This document shows, piece after piece, positions 23,205-38,751 of a stretch of DNA of 64,000 bases (position 1 is its first letter; each line of letters opens with the position of its first letter). The position numbers were made by a program, and so were the translations under genes. The stretch spans positions 14,129,446-14,193,445 of the forward strand of contig CM043969.1 in the NCBI GenBank assembly GCA_014529385.2. The letters run 5' to 3'. Under the pieces are notes generated by a model. The model searched no databases. It was given only the letters and a program-made list of their open reading frames with translations, and had not been told where the DNA came from. Source of the DNA: Adiantum capillus-veneris (lineage: Eukaryota; Streptophyta; Polypodiopsida; Polypodiales; Pteridaceae).

Positions 23205-24570
23205 ATTCTTTACTTAGTAATTTCTTATTTGTCTATATAAGCATGATAACTTTCTAACCTTGGCATAATTATCACGGCCTTTTTACCCTATAATACATCT
23301 CTGATAAATAGCATGTAATTATAGCACATGAGTTACTAATTTCCCTCTTTAATTTTTAGCTAGAAACAGTATAATTTGACTTAGATAAATATCTATACTA
23401 CTTTTCTAACCTTGGAATAATTATCACGGCCTCTTTACTCTATCATACAGCTCTGATAAATAGCATGTAATTATAGCACATGATTTACTAATTTCTCCCT
23501 TTAATTTTTAGCTAGAAACAGTATCATTTGACTTAGATAAATATTTATACTACTTTTCTAACCTTGTAATAATTATCATGATCTATTTACCATATAATAC
23601 AGCTCTAATAAATAGCATGTAATTATAGCACATGATTTACTAATTTGTCCCTTTAATTTATCCCTAAAAATAGCCTAATTCCACTAAGATAATTAGTTAA
23701 ACTAATTATCTAACATTATAATAATTATCATGGGTTTCCAAACCCTTAATTAATCTCTAATAAATAACTCAATTCAATTTGAACCTATATGCTAATTTCC
23801 CTTATTTAAATTGTCCAAAACATAGACTTTGAACCTATATGCTAGACTAATTATCTTAGCTTCTCCTAATTATCATGGGTTACTTAGCATCTAATTAACC
23901 ACTGATAAATATATCATAGTATTTAAAATTAGTTTACTAATTTTTTCTATTTAATTTTCTAAACAAATAGAGTATTTCTGCTAAAGTAATTAGCTAAATT
24001 AATTATCTGAGTTGATCCTAATTATCACAAGTTTTTCACTATTTAATTAACCACTGATAAATATATAACAGCATTTAAAATCAATTTACTAATTTCCCTT
24101 TTTTGGTAAAGTAATTAGCTATATTGAATATCTGAGCTTCTCCTAATTATCACACATTTCTTAATACTTAATTAACCACTGATAAATATATCACAACATT
24201 TGAAATCAATCTTCTAATTTTCCCTATTTAAATTTCTCAAAAAGCAGAGTATTTCTGCTAAAGTAAATAGCTAGATTGATTATCTGAGCTTTTCCTAACT
24301 ATCACGGGTTTCTTAACATCTACTTAACCATTGAAAAATATATCACATCATTTGAAATCAATTTACTAATTTTCCCTATTTAAATTGCTCAAAAAACAGA
24401 GTATTTCTGCTAAAGTAATTAGCTAAATTAATTATCTGAGCTTCTCCTAATTATCACAGCTTTCTTAACACTTAATTAACCATTGATAAATATATTACAG
24501 CATTTGAAATCAATCTTCTAATTTCCCCTATTTTGCTCAAAAAACAGAGTAATTCTGTCTAATTAATTAG
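23205..24570. repeat. ~150-bp tandem repeat array, about nine diverged copies
   Basis: A unit containing TCTGAGCTTCTCCTAATTAT, CACTGATAAATATATCA, ATTTACTAATTTCCC and AAAGTAATTAGCTA recurs with the landmark AATTATCA near 23264, 23416, 23570, 23722, 23867, 24018, 24145, 24296 and 24446. Spacing is 127-152 bp. It is very AT-rich. Copies diverge progressively from one end of the array to the other. Confidence 0.85.
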
Positions 24571-24998
24571 AAAAATTACTCAAAAATTATAGGATAATTT
24601 TCCTAGCTTAATGACTATCTAATGCAACTGTGATAATTACCTCAACTTAATCTAAACTTAATCAATATATTTACCATTAATTCATGGTTAATTTGGCTAA
24701 TTTCAGCCCTAATATAATAGAATAATTAATTATCTTAATATTACTAAGCTTAATTATAATAATCAGCAAAGAATAATTAATTAAGAGAGGTTTTATAAGT
24801 ATACATACACCTAATCTTTGATTTATTAACAAAATAGCTTAATCTAACCTTGTTAATTAAGAAGGATTAGGCTAATTACCGTTTAATTTAATCAATTAGA
24901 GATTAATCTCTAATGATTTTTGCGTAGTGTTCTCTCTAGATGAGAGAGAGAGAGAGTATCAAGGCTCCGAGTCTGTCAAATTATGAAGCAAGGGGTCC

Positions 24999-25006
24999 TA
25001 TTTATA
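24999..25006 (-). promoter_or_regulatory. TATA box (minus strand)
   Basis: The minus strand reads CTATAAATAGGACCCC, an excellent plant TATA context, with a CT-rich stretch (24938-24957) 45-60 bp downstream where plant leaders often begin. It would drive transcription towards the exon at 23085. Confidence 0.55.
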
Positions 25007-25472
25007 GTTTTCTGGCACTCACAAGCTCTCACAGGCTGTAAAAGGCAGTTGCTTGAAGTTCAAGCAGCCCCCAGCAAGTCAAAAAATGCCCCCTGCTGCT
25101 AAATGAGTTCCTGGCAGGTCAGTGATGACCCTCCCATTACCTGCCAGCTTTTAAAATATCAATTCTGCTATATTTTGACCTATTTTTGCTTAATTGGTAA
25201 ATATCTTGTAAATATCTAGGAGGACTTTAATAAAGTCTATGCTTAAATGATTACTGCAACCCTTCAATTTTACCTATTTTACTCAATTCACAGTGTAAAC
25301 TTCCATGGGTCATAACTATGCCAGTTTTTATCGGAATTCAATTCTGAAAATTTCTAGCCCGGGGTTTATTGTGCTTAAGATTCCAAAAATACCAATATTT
25401 GCCATGGTCGGACAATTCTTCATTGCTTTTTCAATAATCATATCAGTTTGATTAAGCTTTATACAACCTTTA

Positions 25473-28260
25473 GGTTTCAAAAACTGGACACCTTACATCC
25501 AATGAGCCTAAGGGGAAGGACAATGTCCAAAAGTCTCATCGGGGCAACTCCAACAAAGCTAAAGAGAAGGGACTTTATAAAGGCAAAATTAAACTCTCTC
25601 CTAAAGAGCTTGAGTGTTATCGCAAGGATAACCGATGTTTCAAGTGCGGCAAACAAGGGCACGCGTATCGCACTTGTCCCCAAAATAACAACGGCCATGA
25701 TCCTCCTAGAGCTACCTTGGTCGAAATCCAAGAGGAGGAAACTCACCACAAAGGATCTCCTCTATGCCATGCTTGGGGAAAGGTAAGAGAACATTATGCA
25801 TTTATTCTCCTTGACCCCGGTTCTACTCATAATTTTATATCTATAGAGTTGGCCACCAAGCTAGGCATACAAACCTATGAGATGGGAGATGTCCTACCCG
25901 CGAACGGTGCTTTCAAGGGGCAAGAAGCTTCAGTCACTCCCTTAATCGGGAAATTGAGGCTCCATGTCCAAAGCTATGTGGACAAAGAGGACTTCTTTAT
26001 CTCTCCTCTCATGAATGAGGATGTAATCCTAGGGGCACCATGGTTTGAGCATGGCTGCCAATGTTAAATTCCCTAAAAGAAGAATATCCTTTAAGTTCAG
26101 GGAAAAAGATAAATATATAGATGCTAAGGAAATGGGTAACACTATACCCATTGTACATACACAAGCTTTCAACAAGTCAATAAAGAGCTCTATTTCCGTG
26201 TACATGATTTTTGTTAAACACTCTCAAAATGAACCTAATGTTTTAGCAAAAGAAAATATACACAATCAAAAGGAATTAGAGTTATCCAATTTTCTCAAGG
26301 GGTTTCAAGATGTCTTTATTGACGACATCCCTTGTGAGCCTCCTAAACGAGGCAATGATGACCATGCAATTGAACTTCTTCCAGGAAGTTCACCGCCTAA
26401 CAAACCTCCTTATAGAGTTTCTCAAGCTCAACAAGAGGAGATTATGCGGCAAGTGCATGAGTTAGTTGAGAAGGGCATGGTTAGGCCTAGCTCATCTCCA
26501 TTTTGTTCTCCTGTGCTACTAGTGCAAAAGAAAGACGGCACATATCGTACGTGTTTCGACTATAGAGCACTAAATAGAATCACTATCAAAAACAGGTTTC
26601 CCATTCCACGGGTAGAAGACCTATTTGATAAGCTACAAGGCTCCACCTACTTCAGTAGGATTCACCTAAAAAGTGGCTATCATCAAATAAGGGTAGTTGA
26701 TCAAGACATTGTAAAGACCGCATTTTGCACTACGTTTGGTCTTTATAAATACATTTTCATGCCTTTTGGCTTGACCAATGCACCAGCCACATTCAACCGC
26801 TTGATGGAGAAGCTATTCAGGCCTCACCGAACCTTTACTGGAGTGTTATTTGATGATACCATCATCTACTCTAATTCATTAGACGAACACAAGCGACACC
26901 TCCAGGTAATATCCCAAGTTCTAAGAGAGAATAAACTTTATGTTAATCAAAAGAAAAGTTAATTTTTCTTACAAGAGATTCAATATTTAGGTCACATTAT
27001 CTCTCAAGATGGCATCCAAACGGATCCATCAAAGTTAGAGGTAATAAAAGGATGGCCTAAACCAAAGAGTCTTCATGAGTTAAGAAGCTTTATAGGTATG
27101 TGCGCATACTATAGACGCTTCATAGAAAAGTTCTCACTAATAGCAGGACCATCACATGACCTAATAAAGAAAAATGTTAGGTACACATGTCTGCCAAGGA
27201 GAACAATGATTTTGAAAAGATTAAAGAAAAGCTTATCTCTCAACCTGTGCTTACACTATCGGATCTCTCAAATCCATTTGAGGTCCAATGTGATGCTTGT
27301 GGTGATTGCCTTGGAGCTTTTTTGCGTCAAGAAGGGCACGCCATAGACTATGAAAGTCGAAGGCTCGACCTTGTTGAGCAAGCTCTAGGCATTTATGAAA
27401 AGGAACTCCTTGCAGTTCTACATGCCTTAGACTCATGGAAGCACTATTTATTGGGGACTCCTTTCATTCTGCAAATGGATCACCAAAGTCTTAAGTACTT
27501 CATGACACAGACCAAGCTCTCCTACAAACAAACGAGGTGGGCAAATTTTCTTTTGCAATTTCATTTTCATATTGCTCACAATGCTGGCAAGCATAATCAA
27601 GTAGCCGATGCACTCACAAGACAACCGAGAGTAAATGCGGTTTCCATAGCAACTCACAATGATCTATCTTCTATGATAGATGAGTATGCTATGGATCCCG
27701 ATTTTAGAGATGTGATTTCAGCTATTGCACTAGGGAAGAAAGATGAACCATTTACTTTACAAGATGGTTATCTTCTCTATGGCAATAGATATGCATTACT
27801 AGCTCACTATGTGAGAAAGTAATGTATGAATCTCATGCTCCTCCTTATGCAGGGCATAGAGGGATTCATTCTACCCTAAAGGGGATTGAGACATATCTCT
27901 ATTGGCCTACCATGAAAGCAAACATACAAGAGTATGTTTCTAAATGTGTGGTATGCCAAAAGACGAAGTTTGATAGAGGGAAGCAACTTGGATTGCTTCA
28001 ACCTTTGCCAAACCCTAATTCACCATGGGAGAGCATATCCATGGATTTTATCTTTGGATTGCCTAAGTCTATCCATGGGAATACGGTAATATGGACGATA
28101 GTAGACAGGTTCAATAAACAAGCTCATTTTATACATGTCAAAAAGACTATCAAAGCCCATCAAATGGCAACCCTCTTCATTTCACAAATCTTCAAGTACC
28201 ATGGCTTGGGATGTGCCAAGGGAGAAAAAGCTAAAATATTGGTTAAGCTAGTAGACCGGC
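25473..28260 (+). pseudogene. Ty3/gypsy element 1: zinc knuckle, protease, RT, RNase H, partial integrase
   Basis: Domains follow gypsy order. The zinc knuckle is CFKCGKQGHAYRTC (25636-25677). The protease has FILLDPGSTHNFIS, where the catalytic DTG/DSG is DPG, and DVILGAPWF. RT runs from LVEKGMVRPSSSPFCSPV to the active site LFDDTIIYS and ends with a TAA at 26960-26962. The thumb begins at FIGMCAYYRRFIEKFS. RNase H is at about 27290-27620 (QCDACGDCLGAFLR, ADALTRQP). Integrase begins YESHAPPYAGHRGIHSTLKG with the HHCC finger (CVVCQ) and SMDFIFGLP. The integrase stops after IFKYHGL at about 28210, so the second Asp and the Glu are absent. Several frameshifts (near 27180 and 27815) make it non-functional. 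Lineage: plant chromovirus-like. Confidence 0.9.
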
Positions 28261-29733
28261 CACAGTAGGGATCCAAAGGAGGGAAAATAGGGATCCAAAG
28301 GGGGGGCCACCTGTAAAAGAGCCATGTGCAACAATGGGCTTAAAAGACCCTAAGGTTCAGCCCATTAAGACTTCCAAAATGCTAAGGTTCCAAAATTCAA
28401 AGGTTGTGTCCAAAGGTCCAACATTGGGGGAATTGGATGCTTTGTGTGTGTCCCAAAAGTCTTTGGCAATCCCTACATAGAAGAGGGGTGAGCCTTGCAA
28501 GTAGGGGATGAGAGAGAAACTCACACACACACACATACACAGACAAGCTCCCTTCTCACAAAGGGAATGAGGGACACATGTCAGCTCCCTAGCCCAGATG
28601 CCCACAAGGTGTGCCCAATTCCTATTGGATGGCCTTGGAGGTGGACCAAAGAGAATTAGGCTAGAGTAAATTTAGTTTAATTAATTTAAAAACACTTAAT
28701 AAAAGAACCAATAAGAAATAATCTTTCAAGAAGACTATTGGACAGTCTCCCAAGGAGACCAATGAGCATTCAGCGGCCCAATGGCTTGCCTGATTCCTAT
28801 TGGCCAAGAGGCAAAGGGGTCCAATGAGAGTTTAGTTGAATTAAATAATTACCTAAAGCTCTCACAAAAGGGGAAAGGGGGACACATGTCAAAAGGCTAT
28901 CACTTATACTTCTTAATTACCATTGGCTAAGCCTGGGGAGGTCCAATAGGATGCTAGCAAGAGCAAAAAGCAAGAGGGGTCGACCAAGAGAGAGAGGGGG
29001 CTGATTTTTGCAAGGCATTATCACACACACACACTCACACTAGCTCGTGTGTGAATAAAAGAAGAATCTCTCTCCTTCTCAAGCTGTAATGGAAAGCTTA
29101 TCACCTACTCCAAGCTTGTGAGAAGGAAGGCCTACACCAACAACTCTTGGCTTTGTGATGCAAATCCAACCAAGAGCCAAGCTTCAATGCATGCTCATCT
29201 CCTCTACCATGCTAATTACTAAGCTAAGCTATGCTATTATGAGTGATTATGTGAGGATATGTACATCTTTCTTGTAAGAATACTGCTTCTTCCTCTCAAT
29301 CTACTCTCATACCCCGCTAGCTCTCACCATCTTTGAAGGTGTGTGAGGTCTTGGGTCTGAGACCCTGAGGGAATTGATGTTGTGTTTAATAAGTGTTTTG
29401 CGTAGTGCATGAAGTTTCCATCCTCATTGCACTCGCTAGTATTGAAGAAACACAAGAAATTGTATTGTAAAATGTCTCTCTTGATGGGAGAAACCATAAT
29501 ACAAAGCCTTTTGGAGGGGGGACCGGCTCCATACAGATCCTGTCCTCAACTGTTGTCAATTGCTTAATTTCTCTCTCTTTTGAAGTATTTTTCATGCTAT
29601 CTAACTAGGTGTTATGCTTTTAGTTGCTTTCTCCACCCAAGCACTTTTGTTAATCTCATTAGGAATCTATTCTAATGAAATGCTCACTATGTTCATGCTA
29701 TTTTCTGCTACACACAAGTTACTAGGCCATTAA
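28261..29733. other. Non-coding DNA between gypsy remnants
   Basis: No gene recognised. It starts with a near-duplicate of TAGGGATCCAAAGG (28267, 28289), has short CA runs (28520-28545 and 29025-29040), and includes plant-leader-like text. It may contain the remains of an LTR, but I found no partner copy in the window. Confidence 0.5.
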
Positions 29734-31750
29734 ATGTTACATGAACTACGTTCTTTTCTTGGTCTGTGCAGTTATTACAAGAAGTTTGTACATAACTTTG
29801 CTTACAAATCTCATTACCTCACTCTCCTATTAAAGAAAAATTATCCTTATGTGTGGTTTGATTTGCAAGAAAGTTTCTTTAATGCACTCAAGATTGCTTT
29901 GATAAATCCACCTAGACCCTTCTTTGTCATAGTCACTGATGCTAGTGGAAAAGGTATCGGTGCCGTCCTTATGAAAGATAACCATCCACTTGCATTTGAA
30001 AGTCATAAAGTTAAACCGTCTGAAACAAAATGTCGTACATATGACAAAGAGTTGAATGTTGTTGTACATGCCTTGAAAATTTGAAAACATTATTTAATGG
30101 GTGTTAATTTAATCATCAAAAATAATCAGCAAAGTATCAAATACTTATTGTCTCAACCCTTAATATTTGATAGAAATATTAAGTGGGTTGCCTTCATTCA
30201 AAGCTTTCAACCCAACATTCAATACCATCATATACCATCATGGTACGGAAAATGTTGTAGCTGATGCTTTGAATCATCAAAGACCCTCTCTCAATAATCC
30301 ATCAATCATTACAAGTACATCATTTGATTCAATGCCTGACACTTATGCACAAGATGATGATTTCAAAACCACATGTTTGCACATGATTGAGAATTCTGTG
30401 CACACATTTTTGGAATACACTATTCAAGAAAACTTTCTTTATTTCAAACAAAAATTATGTGTGACTAAACTTTTCGTACATTAACCATTGAAGAGTTGCA
30501 TAAACCACCCTATGCTGGACATAGAGGATTTGCCGCTACTTTTCAAAACTTATGTCGTAATATCTTTTGGCCTACTATGAAAACTGATGTTAGACACTAT
30601 GCTTCAACTTGTTTGATTTTTCAAAAGATCAAAGCAGTATAACATGTAAGAAATTGGGACTTTTACACCCTCTCCCTATTCCAAAAAACCTTGGGAACAT
30701 ATTTTGATGGATTTGGTTATTGGATTTCCACTCACTGTTCACAAGCATGATATGATTTGGACTGTAATTGACCATTTTTCTAAACAAGCATACTTCATTC
30801 CTTGTAAGAAAACACTACATAGCACATCAAGCTGCACTTCTATTTCTTAAAGCTATCTTTCCACATCATGGTTTGCCTAAATTCATAAAGTTTGATCGAG
30901 ATTCCAAATTGGTAGTGCTTTTTGGACTACTGTTTTTTAAAATCTTGGAACAACACTTGACTTTACTTTTGCATTTCATCTTGAGTCTAATGATCAAACC
31001 AAAGTCACTAATTGCACTATCATTGGCTTGTTAAAAGCTTATGTTTCTTCTTAACCCAAGAAATGGATGATTACCTACATATTCTACAATTTGCATATAA
31101 CAACACCACTTGCACTGCCACAGGTAGATCTCCATTTGATGTTGTATATGGTCATTCTCTACCTACTCCTTCTTCACTTCTTTCTAATGTTGTGCCTCCC
31201 GCTGATGAGTTTACTACTAATTTTCATGATGTTTATGCAAGTGTGCATTTTTTCATTCAACATTCACAAGAACTTTATAATAAGCATGCTAACAAGCACC
31301 GTAAGGCACACCAGTTTAAGGAAGGTGATTATGTTACGCTTCGCATTGAAAACAAAGGATCAAAAGTATTGATATTAAGCTTGTTCCTTGTTTTTACGGT
31401 CCATTCAAAATTTCTGTTGTGATTAATGATGTTTCATTTCATTTAGACTTACCTTCACATTGGCACATTCACAATGCATTCCACATTATTCTTTTAAGAT
31501 CTTTCATAGGACCCCTACGTACACATCACATTTATGAGGATCCACCTTCACTTGTGGACCAAGAAGAACAACTCATTCCTGTACAAATAGTATATCACGA
31601 GACCACCACCACATGCACTGGCATGGTAAAATACTGCTATCTTTTGACCTTTAAAGGCCACCCTAGAGAGGATGCCAAATGGATGCATGAAAAGTTTTTC
31701 CGTAACTTCTCAGACCTTATCCACAGTTTGTATCACTCACAGTCGAAGTG
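29734..31750 (+). pseudogene. Ty3/gypsy element 2: RT thumb, RNase H, integrase, chromodomain-like end
   Basis: It begins inside the polymerase (LHELRSFLGLCSYYKKFV), so gag, protease and most of RT are missing. RNase H is shown by VIVTDASGKGIGAVLMKD and TYDKELNVVVHALK, with several frame breaks after it. Integrase is read in pieces from 30490 (CHH-like finger, WTVIDHFSKQAYFIPC-like text in shifted frames) to NTTCTATGRSPFDVVYGHSLP and FKEGDYVTLRI. The C-terminus has LPSHWHIHNAFHIILLRSF and a chromodomain-like segment (YCYLLTFKGHPREDAKWM), which in chromoviruses targets integration to marked chromatin. A polypurine tract follows directly. Many stops and shifts make it dead. Confidence 0.85.
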
Positions 31751-31787
31751 ATTCTCTACTAAAAAACTGAGGACAATTGCTATCCCT

Positions 31788-31798
31788 GGTGGGAGGAA
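31788..31798 (+). promoter_or_regulatory. Polypurine tract of gypsy element 2
   Basis: GGTGGGAGGAA is followed at once by TGTTACGAG, the expected start of a 3' LTR. This is the site where plus-strand DNA synthesis is primed. Confidence 0.75.
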
Positions 31799-32440
31799 TG
31801 TTACGAGACTGGGCACCCTCTTGTTGTATGTGGTTAATTGCAATTGGATAGCTGGCTTAATGGTTAATTATGTGTTATCTATTTGATTTTACTAATAGTG
31901 AGTGCATGATAATTTGATTTTACTGGGCACCCTCTTGTTGTATGTGGTTAATTGCAATTGGATAGCTGGCTTAATGGTTAATTATGTGTTATCTATTTGA
32001 TTTTACTAATAGTGAGTGCATGATAATTTGTAGATTGAAATTTCAAAAGTTGAGAAAGAGGCGCCCACAAATAATAATCCTCTCGATCGTTTTACTTTTG
32101 CACAATGTTTTAGATCTTTTATCAATAAGCCACTATGGCTGCTTTGTAAGTAGGATAGTGAGAACTCGCCCTAAGAGGGTCATGCAATAAGTAATGTGTT
32201 CCACTCATAACTAAAGTGGGACTAACTATAAAAGAGGGGCCTCCAATTTTTCGCACCAACAAGTAATATCCAATATTAAATACCAAACTCCACAAGAGGT
32301 GCCGTGGAGTTTGGGGCTGCAATTTGTAGGCCTTTCTTGTGTAGATGCCCTAAATTTTCCCTTTCCTCTCTCATATAGTATGATGTGTTATTCTGTGTAC
32401 GTCTACATCTCTTACAATTCCTCTTACACTCTTTCCTTGT
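31799..32440 (+). repeat. Presumed 3' LTR of gypsy element 2, with a 116-bp tandem duplication
   Basis: It starts TGTTACGAGACTGGGCACCC. The block beginning ACTGGGCACCCTCTTG (31806) and ending near CATGATAATTTG is repeated from 31922 with few changes. The end of the LTR cannot be set because no 5' copy is present; I see no clear CA end before the (GT)n at 32452. Confidence 0.6.
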
Positions 32441-35177
<2,737 letters not shown>

Positions 35178-36690
35178 ATGCAAATTCATGAAATGATAGC
35201 TTATGAAGCATTTCGCACTTTGTGTGTAGTATTTCACTTAGAGAATGAAAAGTCTCATGAACCTTACCAACTAAAGGATGAATTTTTATTGCATGGTTCA
35301 CAACTATACATGACAAAGAATCTGTGTGAGAAGGTTATGTACAAATCATGTGCATCTCCTTATGCAGGGTACCGTGGAATTCCAACCACAACCCGAGCAA
35401 TAGAAACTTATTTCTATTGGTCCTGGTCCACTATGTGACACGATATTCAAAGCTATGTAGAGCAATGCATAGTATGTCAAAAGGCAAGTAGATTGTTGCA
35501 ACCTGTGCCAATCGCACAAGCTCCATGGGAGAGTATTTCTATGGATTTTATCGTTGGCTTGTCAAAGTCCATACATGGAAATATGGGACATTTGGATAGT
35601 GGTTTGTCAATTTAATCAACATGATTATTTTATTCCTATTAAATCACATCACATGGCTACTTTATTCTTTTTTAAAATTTTAAAGTACCATGGTATGCCA
35701 AGTTCCATAGTCTCTAATAGAGATCCACGTATTACAAGTCTCTTTTGGAGGGGACTACTTGAAAAGATGGACACACATTTTGATTTCTCTTTAGCTTATC
35801 ATCCTTAAATAGATGGCCAAAGTGACATCACAAGTTTGACTATTCTTGATCTTTTCAAAAACTATGCTGGTCGGAAGGATCAAGGTAATCAATGGGAGAT
35901 AAAATTACCTTTGCTAGAGTTTTCATACAATAACATGGTGCATACTTCTATAGGCAAGTCTCAATGTGAGATAATTGAAGGCCATCCCAAGCCTCCACCT
36001 ATTTTTAAAATGCATCAAAAGAGATTTGCAATTGATGAAAATGTGCATGAGGTTAAGATAGCTTTTCAAAAGATGAAAAAGGCTATTTAAACATCACAAA
36101 AAAAAGCAAAAAAGAGTTGCTGATAGGCATAAAATACCTTTAGAATTTAAGAAAAAATAATGGGTTTTTCTTAAATTACCTAAGGCCCAATTATCTTAAA
36201 AGATGGGCAAGAACCTAAGGCACAATTATCTCAAAAGATGGGCAAGAAGACAAGGCAAACCCACAATTCCTTAGGTAATTTATTTACCTACCTTAAACTA
36301 CTTAAGGCTCGATTATATCAAAAGATGGGCAAGAACTGACAAGGCAAACCCACAGGACATCAAAAGTTCTATGTTAAACTCATCATTGAGAGGTACTATG
36401 GCTCATTCTAGATTTTGAAAAGAATCAATGTTACAATAGCTTACAGACTCAAGTTTCCTGATCATTGGCATATACATAATGCATTTTATGTGCATCTACT
36501 TAAGCCGTTTAAGGGTACACCTCCAATGGACCCCAGTGAAGAGGATCATCCAAAGTTGGATGAACAAGAGGAGATCCTACACTTTGAGGCTATCCTTAAA
36601 CATGAAAACAACTTTTTAAAAAGTAAAAACATAATATATTTAATTAAGTTTATCAATTATCCTTTTGAATATGCTAAATGGATGTAAGAA
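35178..36690 (+). pseudogene. Ty3/gypsy element 3: integrase and chromodomain-like remnant
   Basis: Text before integrase (YQLKDEFLLHGSQLYM) leads to the zinc finger (SCASPYAGYRGIPTTTR ... CIVCQ), then SMDFIVGLSKS, KYHGMPSSIVSNRDPR (with the second catalytic Asp), DFSLAYHP and LPLLEFSYNNMVHTSIGKS. Further on are RLKFPDHWHIHNAFYVHLLKPF and a chromodomain-like segment (LIKFINYPFEYAKWM). At least six stops or shifts interrupt it. Its integrase resembles that of element 1 and overlaps it in content, so it is a separate copy of a related family. A set of diverged ~85-bp repeats containing AAAAGATGGGCAAGAA (36195-36345) is inserted in it. Confidence 0.85.
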
Positions 36691-37883
36691 CTCCAAATAA
36701 ACGATTCTCTTCCTTTATTGCAAGACTACAAGTTCCTTCATGGCTTAAATGTATAACTAATATATCGATATACAAAATGTTCAATGATTTAATGAAATTT
36801 TAACTTTTCTCAATGTGCATTGAGTTGTTCTTTGTGTAAACTAATGTTTTCAAGAAATAACTCTTGCGATGATTACAATACCAAAACTCCTTTGGGGCTT
36901 GCCATCTAGGTTAAGAAAAGTATTCTCCTTTAAATGAAGATTCCACATAAAAATGGACTACCTTCCACTTGATCCATGCATCCTTAAGGATGACTATGAT
37001 TTCTAGGGATGGGTATGTCATAAGAATTAAATTTTAATGAATTTTAAGCTTTACCATGGCCTTTCTCTCTCTAGAAATGACTTTAGTAGAGAGAGAAAGC
37101 ACAAGATAGTAAATTTTTGAGGGATGGTGAGGCATGCAAGGAAAGTGCAATCATGCCTAAGTAAGTGCCGAAAGATGAATGCCAATTTATAATTGCATGG
37201 AAAATTCGCCTAAGATTTCACAAGACCTTTACGAGACTCAAAAGGACAAAATACGGCTTACAATGGGTAGGAAGTGGAGGCAAAATGGATAAAAGGGCAT
37301 GTGAATGGGCATGAGGGGCTAGAAAGCTCATATAACCTCTCAAAGATTCCAAAAGAGTTTAAACCTCCACGTTTTATATACCCATGCTTTGGACTCTTCC
37401 ACCTCCTCCTAGAAACTCAAACTTACTATTTCTCCAAAGGGAGAGAAAAAATAGTCTTTATTAAATTGGGCATAAATCCCTCATACAAGGTCAGATTGCA
37501 AGACTTTTCATCAAAATTTAGCTCTTTTCAAGTTCTACAATTTTGTAAAAGAAATTGCTTATTTGGAGGTTACAGACGACATTTGATGGGATTTTTAGAG
37601 ACTGTTTGAAATTTCAAGAGTCTCAACTAGTATTCTCTATACTACTATTCAATGCAGCTTCTTCTTGTCAATGCGTGATCAAACTGAACAGATTGTGGAT
37701 AACGTATACCAATGCATTCAAGCTTTATCTATAGCCAGCCAAGTTTTAACAAAGTCACTGCCATCCAGATAGCAAGAGCGAGATTGCCAAAGAGGGAAGC
37801 AGTCAACCAAGGTTTAGCCAGGGAATTGTCAGCTAGATAAGTGTGTGTGTGTGTGTGTGTGCGTGTGCGTGCACGATGTCATA

Positions 37884-37953
<70 letters not shown>

Positions 37954-38751
37954 ATGAGATTGACACCCCAAAATATGACGGAGTGAGAATGTCCAAATGA
38001 AAGACACTCTTGGTCCTTCAAAACATGCAAGCAAATTTTGGATGGAGTGATGCCAGCGCCACAAAAGTTTTTAGGTGAGTCTTTAAGATTTATTCACTTT
38101 ATTTATGCAATGAGCATTCTTGGAGGCTACATTATTTCTTTTTGTTATGCAAGTTACTTAAGATGCACATCTTTCTAGTAAAAAATGCAATTCCAGGCAT
38201 GAGGGATGATGGAAAAAAGATTCTACAATAGCTAAGGATGGATTATGATCTCAGTTTATGCTTGTGCTAATGATTGCATTCTTTAAGTATGTATACATGG
38301 AGATATTTCCCAATTATGAAGCAGGTAGATATTGAAAAGATCTTCAAGGAAAAAAGTGGAGGAGAAGGTGCTAAGGCATGTTTTGCTTATGCCTTGAACC
38401 AAGTATTTCTTTCAATGCAAATCAATGGTAGCTCTAGCATCATGGCACAATAAGAATTGATCTTGAGATGGCGTGTTAAGGATTCCTATGGATATATGGC
38501 ATGGTAGCACATTGGCAATAAGTGACCAAATTATTCGCAAGATCCACAAAATGTGTGTCTTGGCTTTGGCCATCCTACAAGGTATGGCTAGTTGTCCTTG
38601 TAGACTACAACATTCTAACATGGCTAGCTAGCATGGCTATCCTACAAGGTATGGCTAGTTGTCCTTGTAGACTAAAACATTCTAGCATGGCTAGCCGCAA
38701 TGAAGGGACACTTGTTCTTTAAGCTTGATTGAGTTGCGTTGATATAAAGTG
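36691..38751. other. Non-coding DNA with (GT)n and a local duplication
   Basis: No gene recognised; an open frame at 37274-37606 has no known features. (GT)n at 37842-37860 and 37888-37952. A ~68-bp tandem duplication (TGGCTAGTTGTCCTTGTAGA in both units) lies at about 38570-38695. Confidence 0.6.

Larger units (their letters stand above)
21811..25472 (-). mobile_element. 3.66-kb insertion of unknown class splitting gypsy element 1
   Basis: GGTTTCAA is present at both borders (21803-21810 and 25473-25480), and removing one copy plus the insert restores continuity of the gag sequence. The insert begins TGTAAGATCCC and ends ACAACCTTTA. I see no terminal inverted repeat and no second copy of either end. 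An 8-bp duplication is too long for an LTR element and fits hAT-like transposition, but the ends do not look like hAT. Inside, on the minus strand, are a TATA box (24999-25006), a CT-rich leader, about 1.4 kb of ~150-bp tandem repeats and a short first exon (22900-23085). Confidence 0.7.

Noticed and set aside
23205..24570. CRISPR-like spaced repeats
   Set aside because: The units are contiguous, AT-rich and diverged tandem repeats in eukaryotic DNA, without constant repeats and unique spacers.
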